Positions 1-5,268 of a stretch of 8,124 nt of DNA are shown one piece after another. Within the stretch, counting starts at the first letter, position 1; each line of letters begins with the position of its first letter. The notes below the pieces were generated by a model that made no database searches, was not told the DNA's origin, and saw only the letters and a program-made list of their open reading frames with translations. The stretch spans positions 1 to 8,124 of the forward strand of contig RKAV01000076.1 in NCBI GenBank assembly GCA_014846175.1, read 5' to 3'. Source of the stretch: a bacterium (lineage in GTDB: Bacteria; Bacillota_I; Bacilli_A; RF39; UBA660). Made by a program: the position numbers and the translations under genes.

Positions 1-767
1 AATAAGTTTGCATCTTTCATATATTTAGCATCATAAAATGGTACTATTTTAACATTAGCTGGTGTCTTTACTTCTTTATAATCATCATAATAATTTTTAC
101 CTGTAACTACTAATACTTGATAGTTTTTATCTTTAAAAGCTGGTATTAACTCCTTCATCTTTTTAGTCATTGTTAAAGAACCAAGGGAACCCATAACAAG
201 AATTATAAAATTACTTTTATAGTTAAAACCAAAGTCTTCTCTTTTACCTTTTTCCATTAAAAGTATTTCTTCACTACGAGGATTACCTGTATAGATAGTC
301 TTTTTCTTAGGGAAATACTTTTCACTTTCTTTAAAAGAGATACATATCTTATTAACAAATCTAGAAAGTAATTTATTAGAAACCCCAGGAATAGAATTTT
401 GTTCATGAATTAATGTTTTAATACCTAAACGATTAGCAGCTACTAAAACAGGAGCTGTAATATAACCACCTACACCTATGACTATGTCTGGTTTAAATTT
501 TTTCAATTCTATTTCTGCTTTTTTTATAGCATTTAAATATATTTTAAAAACAGAAATATTATTTAAGATATTCTTTCTATCTAATCCTTTCATAGGAATA
601 GCAATATAAGGAATTCCTCTTTCAGGAATAATATCTTTTTCCATTCTATCAGTAGTACCAAAATATAGGAACTCACTATTTTTATCATGTGTTTTAATTT
701 TATTAATAATTGCTAAAGCTGGAAAAATATGACCACCTGTACCTCCTGCTGTAATAGCTACTTTCAT
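1..767 (-). CDS. murG: MurG, lipid II synthase (N-terminal 255 residues; C-terminus beyond window)
   Basis: UDP-N-acetylglucosamine:undecaprenyl-pyrophosphoryl-MurNAc-pentapeptide transferase, the membrane-associated GT-B glycosyltransferase that converts lipid I to lipid II on the cytoplasmic face. I translated it by hand. It opens MKVAITAGGTGGHIFPALA, with the diagnostic glycine loop GGTGGH at residues 8-13. Further in come a second glycine-rich stretch (VIGVGGYITAPVL), the conserved loop HEQNSIPG, and then GNPRSEE at the start of the C-terminal UDP-GlcNAc-binding domain, with the loop VMGSLGS. About 255 of the usual ~360 residues are present, and the frame runs off the left edge without a stop. 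The ATG at 765-767 is preceded by AGGAGG (776-781). It is the second gene of a unit with the sugar-phosphate mutase, only 12 nt downstream of that gene's stop. The identification is secure. Confidence 0.96.
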   Translation of the reverse strand, partial: MKVAITAGGTGGHIFPALAIINKIKTHDKNSEFLYFGTTDRMEKDIIPERGIPYIAIPMKGLDRKNILNNISVFKIYLNAIKKAEIELKKFKPDIVIGVGGYITAPVLVAANRLGIKTLIHEQNSIPGVSNKLLSRFVNKICISFKESEKYFPKKKTIYTGNPRSEEILLMEKGKREDFGFNYKSNFIILVMGSLGSLTMTKKMKELIPAFKDKNYQVLVVTGKNYYDDYKEVKTPANVKIVPFYDAKYMKDANL

Positions 768-775
768 AAGTTATT

Positions 776-781
776 CCTCCT
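776..781 (-). promoter_or_regulatory. murG Shine-Dalgarno overlapping the mutase stop codon
   Basis: On the minus strand this reads AGGAGG, a perfect Shine-Dalgarno core 8 nt before the murG ATG (765-767). The mutase stop TAG occupies 780-782, so stop and ribosome binding site share two bases. Ribosomes finishing the mutase therefore sit on the murG initiation site, which suggests translational coupling (inference). Confidence 0.85.
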
Positions 782-2153
782 ATTTATTATATTTATCTAT
801 TAATGATTCAAATTCTTCTTGAATCTCCTTTAGTCTTTCTTTAGTAGAAGCTTCAAATCTAGATGTTATATTAGGACCAGTATTACTAAATCTAACACTT
901 GCCCACCCATCATTAAAAGTTACTCTAACTCCATCAATAGTATTAATATTATAATGCTTTTCTTTACAATATTCTATAACTTTTTCTACTACTTCTCTTT
1001 TTTTCTCATCAGTTGACTTATATTTTAACTCTGGAGTTGCTTCATAATGATTTATTCCTGTTAATAATTCTTCAATTGTTTTATCATTTCTTGATAATAG
1101 TTCAATAATTCTAAGTCCTGCATAAAGGCCACTATCAAAACCTAAGAATCTATCTCTAAAGTAAACGTGTCCTGATAACTCACCACCAAAAGGCATATCA
1201 AGTTCAGCTACTCTACTTCTTGTATAACTATTACCGGTACGATAGCAAACAGGAGTTCCTCCTAGTTTTATAATTTCATCTTCTAATGATTTACTACATT
1301 TAACGTCATATAAGAAAGTTTTATTACTAACTTTATCAATTATATCTCTTATAATTAGTATCATGTAGTAGTCAATTGGTAAGAATTTACCTTTATTAGT
1401 AATAACTCCTACTCTATCACCATCTCCATCAAAACTAACCCCAATATCTGCTCCAGTTTCTAAAACTTTTGTTTTTAGTTGTTCTAGGTTAGCTTCAATT
1501 GAAGGGTCTGGATGATGATTAGGAAATGTTCCATCACTTTCACCATTAATAATGGTAAAGTCGATAGGAAACATACTATATAAATCTTTTAGTATAATAG
1601 CTGTTGTTCCGTTTCCTGGATCTAAAATAGCTTTTATTCTTTTATTCCCAAAGTTAAGTCCTTCCTTTATAGCATTAAAATACTCTTTCTTAACATTAAT
1701 CTTTTTAACACTACCAACACCGTCTAAGAAATCACCTTTAATAGTTTCTAAATAAAATTCTGTTATTTCTTCTCCTTTAGCATTCAAATAATCTTGAAAA
1801 GCAAACTTCAAACCATTATCTTCTTTCGGATTATGACTTGCTGTTATCATGATACCACAATCTATATTTTCATAAATACAAGCATAATAATACATTGGTG
1901 TAGTAGTTAATTCTAAATCTAATATATTAATACCACTATCAAGTAAACCTTTAGTTAAAGCATTATGAATTCTTTCTGATGATATTCTATTATCATGACC
2001 AATTACACAAGTATCTTTCCCCATTTTTCTAATATGAGTAGCAAAACTTCTTGCAATAGTATAAACAACATCATCTGTTAAATCAGTATCAGCTATCCCT
2101 CTTATATCATATGCTCTAAATATTTCTTTATTTATATTTTTAGTTATTTTCAT
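780..2153 (-). CDS. phosphomannomutase/phosphoglucomutase (alpha-D-phosphohexomutase family)
   Basis: Cytoplasmic enzyme interconverting hexose 6-phosphate and hexose 1-phosphate (mannose and/or glucose), feeding nucleotide-sugar synthesis for envelope glycans. At 457 residues it has the normal family length and all four domain signatures in order. The N-terminus carries IFRAYDIRG (11-19). The phosphoserine loop TASHNP has catalytic Ser106. The Mg-binding loop DGDGDR is at 242-247. The sugar-specificity loop GELSGH (324-329) is followed by VYF. A C-terminal phosphate-binding loop, SNTGPNITSRFEA, lies near 427-439. GELSGH resembles the dual-specificity PMM/PGM group (AlgC-like) rather than GlmM, but substrate preference cannot be read from sequence alone. 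The start ATG has GGAG at 2162-2165, 8 nt upstream, and an extended -10 promoter at 2177-2185. It is first in a unit with murG, and nothing looks damaged. Confidence 0.93.
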   Translation of the reverse strand: MKITKNINKEIFRAYDIRGIADTDLTDDVVYTIARSFATHIRKMGKDTCVIGHDNRISSERIHNALTKGLLDSGINILDLELTTTPMYYYACIYENIDCGIMITASHNPKEDNGLKFAFQDYLNAKGEEITEFYLETIKGDFLDGVGSVKKINVKKEYFNAIKEGLNFGNKRIKAILDPGNGTTAIILKDLYSMFPIDFTIINGESDGTFPNHHPDPSIEANLEQLKTKVLETGADIGVSFDGDGDRVGVITNKGKFLPIDYYMILIIRDIIDKVSNKTFLYDVKCSKSLEDEIIKLGGTPVCYRTGNSYTRSRVAELDMPFGGELSGHVYFRDRFLGFDSGLYAGLRIIELLSRNDKTIEELLTGINHYEATPELKYKSTDEKKREVVEKVIEYCKEKHYNINTIDGVRVTFNDGWASVRFSNTGPNITSRFEASTKERLKEIQEEFESLIDKYNK

Positions 2154-2176
2154 TATATCTTCTCCATTCTTCTTAA

Positions 2177-2185
2177 ATTATATCA
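2177..2185 (-). promoter_or_regulatory. extended -10 promoter of the mutase-murG unit
   Basis: The minus strand reads TGATATAAT, an exact extended -10 (TGnTATAAT). No good -35 hexamer is visible 16-18 bp upstream, which is common for extended -10 promoters. Transcription would begin near 2170, giving a short leader of about 17 nt that contains the GGAG ribosome binding site. Confidence 0.7.
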
Positions 2186-2207
2186 TTTTTTTTCAATACT
2201 TAAAAGC

Positions 2208-2249
2208 AAAAGACAATTCTAGGTGTTTATGAACCTAAATTTGTCTTTT
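2208..2249. terminator. intrinsic terminator, probably bidirectional
   Basis: The 17-nt arms at 2208-2224 and 2233-2249 are complementary except at two positions, enclosing an 8-nt loop. Each arm ends in AAAAGACAA or its complement, so a T-run follows in either direction: six T at 2246-2251 on the plus strand, and TTTT then GCTTTT on the minus strand. It lies between the remnant ending at 2285 and the mutase promoter, so it insulates the mutase-murG unit from upstream transcription. Confidence 0.75.
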
Positions 2250-2284
2250 TTAATTTAACCTTCTCTTCATCAATAATTGATTTA

Positions 2285-2686
2285 TCATATCAGAGGTTTA
2301 ATAGTATCTACTAAATAATTATCTAATAAATATCTTAAAGTAATATAATTTCGTTTACCCTTGGATAATTTTTCTTCCTCAATAGTTATATACTCATCTG
2401 ATACTATTTTGTCAGGTAATATGTAATTATCATTAGTTGCTAGTAATAGGAATGGAAATATAACTATGTGAAAAAGCCAACTAATTCCAATTATAATATT
2501 CATGTTATTTTCTTCTTTCTTTAAATAAAAAGCCTCCTCATAATTACATCATGTCGTAAGAACTGTCATAATAATTTTTGTGGATTTCCAATAATAAAGA
2601 CAAGCTTTACAAAAATTGGCATAATACAAATGAGAAATTGATATAATGAATAATCCAATTATTACATAGATAACAGCTAATTTAAC
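2285..2686 (-). pseudogene. probable membrane-protein remnant with an in-frame TGA; contains a 72-residue ORF
   Basis: One minus-strand frame is open from 2686 to the TGA at 2285-2287 except for a single TGA at 2549-2551. The upstream half encodes a hydrophobic run (AVIYVIIGLFIISISHLYY) followed by a charged, Cys-containing part. The downstream half contains a 72-residue ORF starting at ATG 2501-2503, with a hydrophobic N-terminus (residues 2-22, MNIIIGISWLFHIVIFPFL) and a charged C-terminus. Codons between the internal TGA and that ATG also look coding (EEAFYLKKEEN). A good AGGAGG at 2533-2538 is 29 nt from the ATG, too far to serve it. It directly serves no start codon, although it sits inside a six-codon mini-ORF (2521-2541). 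I recognise no family. I favour a decayed membrane protein. The alternative is an intact small membrane protein (2285-2503) with a weak ribosome binding site. Confidence 0.4.
2639..2647 (+). promoter_or_regulatory. extended -10 promoter of a candidate short RNA
   Basis: The plus strand reads TGATATAAT, identical to the -10 elements before the mutase, the unknown gene and the nuclease gene. TTGGCA at 2616-2621 could act as a -35 but the 20-bp spacing is long. No plus-strand gene follows, but a terminator hairpin does, about 60 bp downstream of the expected start. In DNA this AT-rich the motif could also be fortuitous. Confidence 0.4.
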
Positions 2687-2727
2687 TTAAGATATATTAT
2701 TGATACGAGATTACTATCTCGGTTTTT
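2654..2727 (+). ncRNA. candidate orphan small RNA of about 75 nt
   Basis: This is inferred only from a promoter-terminator pair: the extended -10 at 2639-2647 and the hairpin plus T-run at 2706-2727. The interval has no plus-strand ORF of note, and its first part runs antisense to the membrane-protein remnant. I see no resemblance to tRNA, 6S, SRP RNA, tmRNA or a tracrRNA. The 5' end is placed about 7 nt after the -10 and is approximate. Confidence 0.3.
2706..2727 (+). terminator. intrinsic terminator of the candidate small RNA
   Basis: A perfect 6-bp stem, CGAGAT/ATCTCG (2706-2711 and 2716-2721), encloses the loop TACT and is followed by G and TTTTT on the plus strand. On the minus strand no T-run follows, so it can only terminate plus-strand transcription. 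Confidence 0.55.
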
Positions 2728-2781
2728 GTGGTTATGTATTTTTTGTGTCGAGCATCTATTTGTAACGCACTTTAAGTCTAA

Positions 2782-2824
2782 ATTTTTATTATAAGTAATA
2801 AAAATACACTTAATTATTAGTGTA
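2782..2824. repeat. two adjacent AT-rich inverted repeats
   Basis: The first is a perfect 10-bp stem (2782-2791 with 2796-2805) around a 4-nt loop, TAAG. The second is a 6-bp stem, TACACT/AGTGTA (2805-2810 with 2819-2824), around 8 nt. They share base 2805, so only one can fully form at a time. No adjacent gene explains them. AT-rich context raises the chance of accidental palindromes. Confidence 0.35.
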
Positions 2825-2832
2825 CTTTACCA

Positions 2833-3038
2833 TTAAATAGTTACTATTTCCATAGTTATTAAATAATTTTTAATTTTACCAATTACGGCATCTATATTTT
2901 TATCTAACCAATTATATTTTGGATTATTAAGATTCATATATTTCCGTGGTATACTTATATCAGTTAGTAGTTTAATACTACCTACAATTTAGATAATAAA
3001 GGTTTTCCGAATTCAACCTTTATGGCACCAAATAGCAA
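2833..3038 (-). pseudogene. possible decayed coding remnant in two frames
   Basis: Two protein-like minus-strand segments abut in different frames. The first, 3038 to the TAG at 2982-2984, reads LLFGAIKVEFGKPLLSKL. The second is open from 2988 to the TAA at 2833-2835 (51 residues) and includes IPRKYMNLNNPKYNW followed by LDKNIDAVIGKIKNYL. They could be joined by one frame change near 2985. Beyond the TAA the same frame meets a second stop (2827-2829) and then stays open to the TAG at 2677-2679. An ATG at 2935-2937 would give a 34-residue peptide, but its ribosome binding site is poor. I recognise no family. This is a guess based on composition and open length only. Confidence 0.28.
2996..3023. 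repeat. 9-bp perfect hairpin, ATAAAGGTT/AACCTTTAT
   Basis: The arms are 2996-3004 and 3015-3023 with a 10-nt loop containing GAATTC. There is no T-run on either side, so it is not a standard terminator. It lies within the possible remnant and just 3' of the strong terminator at 3040-3068. It may be a relic of a mobile or regulatory element, or chance. Confidence 0.35.
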
Positions 3039-3039
3039 A

Positions 3040-3068
3040 AAAACTCGAACTATCACAGTTCGAGTTTT
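3040..3068. terminator. strong intrinsic terminator of the unknown gene
   Basis: A perfect 12-bp stem, AAAACTCGAACT/AGTTCGAGTTTT (3040-3051 with 3057-3068), encloses a 5-nt loop. On the minus strand the stem runs into seven T (plus-strand A-run 3037-3043). It begins 12 bases after the TAA of the 3080-3967 gene and so ends that transcript. Four T end the arm on the plus strand as well. Confidence 0.88.
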
Positions 3069-3079
3069 ATATATATAAA

Positions 3080-3967
3080 TTATTTTTTTAATAATGTTTT
3101 TACTACTACCTTTGCTTTTTTCAAAGGATTTTTTTCTTTAACGGTAACAGTATCCACTTTTTCAGTATTAGTATAATCTTTATTAATTGCATTATCTATT
3201 TCTTCAGTAGAAATATTTAAATTCATTTTCTTGTTAAATTCATTTATAAATCTTTTGGCTATTTCATAACCTCTTTCTGGAATAGTTCTACGCGAATACA
3301 ATAATTTTAATGCTACTAGTTGTAATACTTTATTTCTTAACTCAACATCACAATTATGATTATACACACACTTTTCAAGTTCAGTAAAACTAAATTCTTC
3401 ACTATATTTCTCTTTAAATAAATTTAATAATTCATCCAATGTAATACTATCGGCATTAACATAATCTTTTAAATTATAGTCAATTTCTACTTTTCCACTG
3501 TCAGTGTCAGCATACAACAAGAAATTAGGCACTATACTAGATTCAACATTTTTTCTATATATACTCATAAATAGTATTGCCTTTTGCCCTATTACTTCAT
3601 TATTGTCATCATATATGTTTTTTATACAACCACCAGTAGAACGATAATTACATTCCATCAAGTATAATTGCTCACGTGGTAGTCTATACATCAATTGTTT
3701 TATATTCATTAATTTTGATAGTGATTTGACATTTTCAAAATCAAAGTATCCTATTCCCTCATAAAACTCCATTTCCCTTTCTGGATATTTAATCTCATAC
3801 CAATTTGTAATATCATCTACAAGGTTCTGCAAGCCTTCAATATCAATAAAATGATGATAGCCATTCTCTATCGAATTTTTTAACCAAGATAGCAATTCTT
3901 TGTTTTTTAATACTTCATATTTTTTTGAATCTTGCTCATAAAACCTTTCTGCTTGTAATATTGTCAT
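3080..3967 (-). CDS. hypothetical protein of unknown function
   Basis: A complete 295-residue ORF that I cannot assign to a family. It is soluble and charged, with no signal peptide or membrane segment. Residues 15-60 are mainly helical with an aromatic cluster (NGYHHFIDIEG, NWYEIKYPERE). Residues 85-115 carry YRLPREQLYLMECNYRSTGG. The C-terminal tail from about 265 is Thr- then Lys-rich and ends in an amphipathic basic helix (NPLKKAKVVVKTLLKK). Four cysteines (106, 114, 200, 206) are not spaced as a clear zinc site. The start is well supported: GGAGGG at 3974-3979 lies 6 nt before the ATG, with an extended -10 at 3993-4001. It is transcribed alone, divergently from the nuclease gene, and ends at a strong terminator. 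Neighbourhood suggests a defence or regulatory accessory role, which is inference only. Confidence 0.85.
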   Translation of the reverse strand: MTILQAERFYEQDSKKYEVLKNKELLSWLKNSIENGYHHFIDIEGLQNLVDDITNWYEIKYPEREMEFYEGIGYFDFENVKSLSKLMNIKQLMYRLPREQLYLMECNYRSTGGCIKNIYDDNNEVIGQKAILFMSIYRKNVESSIVPNFLLYADTDSGKVEIDYNLKDYVNADSITLDELLNLFKEKYSEEFSFTELEKCVYNHNCDVELRNKVLQLVALKLLYSRRTIPERGYEIAKRFINEFNKKMNLNISTEEIDNAINKDYTNTEKVDTVTVKEKNPLKKAKVVVKTLLKK

Positions 3968-3992
3968 ACCAAACCCTCCATTTATAATACCA

Positions 3993-4001
3993 ATTATATC
4001 A
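3993..4001 (-). promoter_or_regulatory. extended -10 promoter of the unknown gene
   Basis: The minus strand reads TGATATAAT. No clear -35 is visible at 17 bp. The -10 is 26 bp from the ATG, leaving a short leader that contains GGAGGG. It is back-to-back with the nuclease promoter, with 58 bp between the two -10 elements, so one bound protein could affect both. Confidence 0.7.
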
Positions 4002-4040
4002 TAGATTCAGTTCAAAGGCATGATGGATTTATAAAAGTTA

Positions 4041-4060
4041 AGATTTTTTGCTAGAAATCT
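4041..4060. promoter_or_regulatory. inverted repeat AGATTT-N8-AAATCT overlapping the nuclease promoter
   Basis: The 6-bp arms at 4041-4046 and 4055-4060 abut the extended -10 (4060-4068), covering the region where RNA polymerase would contact the spacer and -35. A dyad in this place is a typical repressor or controller operator position, but it is short and AT-rich. No controller protein is identified in the window. Confidence 0.3.
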
Positions 4061-4068
4061 GATATAAT
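4060..4068 (+). promoter_or_regulatory. extended -10 promoter of the putative restriction endonuclease
   Basis: TGATATAAT on the plus strand, with no convincing -35. The predicted start near 4075 gives a leader of only about 12 nt, almost entirely the ribosome binding site GAGGTGAT (4076-4083), before ATG 4087. Confidence 0.7.
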
Positions 4069-4086
4069 TTTTTTAGAGGTGATGTA

Positions 4087-5235
4087 ATGACAAGTTTTGA
4101 TACTTTAAATAATTTATTTGAAACACAAAAAGATTTTCACAAAATGTTTACTACTTACAAAGATGATGCTATTAGATATGCTCTTTTACGTTCTTTAGAT
4201 AATACTAATATTAAAGAATTATTAAAAGATAAAATTGATATAAGGGATACAAAGAAATTATTATGTAATGCTTATAATAGTAACATAACAATTGACGAAA
4301 TAATTAACTTTATCATGTCAAAAAAAGAAAGTATTTTAAAAAGCAGAAAAATAAATGAAAGCTTTTTAATTTCAATTATTGAAGACATGGATATTGTTAA
4401 CTGTGGAATAAGAAATGATCAAGTTAATGATATTATAAAACCTTTTGTTAGAAATAAAGAATTTAAAAGTTTAGATGAGATGACTTCTGATTTAGATGAT
4501 AAATTGCTTCCTAAAATAAGAAACTATGTTTATTGGTCATACTTTAACCAATTATCTAATGACTTAATTGAGAATAGTTTTTATTCGCATAAAGCTATAA
4601 TACCAACTTTAAGAAAAATACATGATATAGATTTCTTTGTAAAAATTGAAGATAAAATCATCCCTTTTGATTTAAAAATAACACATATATCTGATAATTT
4701 CTTTAATTCCTATTCAGAAGGATTAACTAGTGCAACTGAAAATGATTCATTTCAGTCTGAGCAAAAGGAAAGTGAACTTAAAAAAATAAAAAATATTTAT
4801 AAAAAATCAAAAGCTAATTTCAATCTACCTAATTATGGTAAACTTAGTAAATTAGAAATGATAGAAATTCTAAAGGAGCAAAATAATATTGATATAAATA
4901 ATCAACTTGAATCAGTATATAAAAACAGATTAAATATGGTCAATGAAATATCAAAGGATATAAAACCATTAGAGTGGTGGAATTATAAATTTCAAGGTGA
5001 AAGATTATTTAGTAATAATAATAGATTTTTTGTATTTCTTACTCACAAAAATGATTTAAAAGATGGTAGGGACTTAAAAAAAGATATTAGAGATATACGT
5101 GATGCTATAACAAAAAAACTAGATAATCTTACTTTAAATGACATTCATGAAATTAAGTATATTTATGAAGAAAATCAAAAAGTAAATGGTAATTACACAA
5201 TTAATTGTATATCAATATTAGTAGCAAAAGAATAA
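4087..5235 (+). CDS. putative type II restriction endonuclease (PD-(D/E)xK signature)
   Basis: A 382-residue soluble protein. Its key feature is HDIDFFVKIEDKIIPFDLK (179-197): an acidic residue on a beta strand (Asp182), a 12-residue gap, then Asp195-Leu-Lys197. This is the PD-(D/E)xK metal-dependent nuclease pattern, preceded by a helical segment (about 147-165) that could supply the usual helix acid. The C-terminal part has WWNYKFQGERLFSNNNRFF (297-315), a hydrophobic strand and Lys/Asp-rich helices, a pattern I associate with restriction enzymes. Residues 215-290 are Lys/Glu-rich and helical. The start is supported by GAGGTGAT and an extended -10. It converges on a DNA methyltransferase with only 14 bp between coding ends, the classic context for cognate cleavage and protection. 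The recognition site is unknown. Assignment rests on motif plus context, since overall similarity could not be tested. Confidence 0.72.
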   Translation: MTSFDTLNNLFETQKDFHKMFTTYKDDAIRYALLRSLDNTNIKELLKDKIDIRDTKKLLCNAYNSNITIDEIINFIMSKKESILKSRKINESFLISIIEDMDIVNCGIRNDQVNDIIKPFVRNKEFKSLDEMTSDLDDKLLPKIRNYVYWSYFNQLSNDLIENSFYSHKAIIPTLRKIHDIDFFVKIEDKIIPFDLKITHISDNFFNSYSEGLTSATENDSFQSEQKESELKKIKNIYKKSKANFNLPNYGKLSKLEMIEILKEQNNIDINNQLESVYKNRLNMVNEISKDIKPLEWWNYKFQGERLFSNNNRFFVFLTHKNDLKDGRDLKKDIRDIRDAITKKLDNLTLNDIHEIKYIYEENQKVNGNYTINCISILVAKE

Positions 5236-5268
5236 AATGGAATATGTTTTTATTCCATTTTATTCTTT
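5227..5268. terminator. 18-bp perfect inverted repeat shared by both convergent gene ends
   Basis: The arms 5227-5244 and 5251-5268 are perfectly complementary over 18 bp around a 6-nt loop (TGTTTT). The repeat contains the nuclease gene stop (TAA 5233-5235). Its right arm carries the last codons of the methyltransferase, whose TAA lies at 5250-5252. Each gene thus ends in the same 18-nt word. It probably acts as a bidirectional terminator, although the T-tracts are interrupted (ATTTTATTCTTT on the plus strand). Confidence 0.7.

Noticed and set aside
1552..1755. 67-residue plus-strand ORF
   Set aside because: It lies wholly antisense inside the mutase gene, whose frame has all catalytic motifs, and it has no supporting ribosome binding site. 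It is a shadow.
2549..2551. TGA as a recoded Trp (Mycoplasma code) or selenocysteine codon
   Set aside because: Intact genes here read Trp from TGG and none contains an in-frame TGA. No SECIS-like structure could be claimed after it. A nonsense mutation or a true gene end is simpler.
2744..2785. 13-codon plus-strand ORF beginning ATG TAT TTT TTG
   Set aside because: It is very short, without a convincing ribosome binding site, and ends within AT-rich noncoding sequence. There is no evidence of coding.
2504..3068. CRISPR array or tracrRNA in the hairpin-rich gap
   Set aside because: There are no regularly spaced direct repeats and no cas gene. The hairpins differ from each other and are single.
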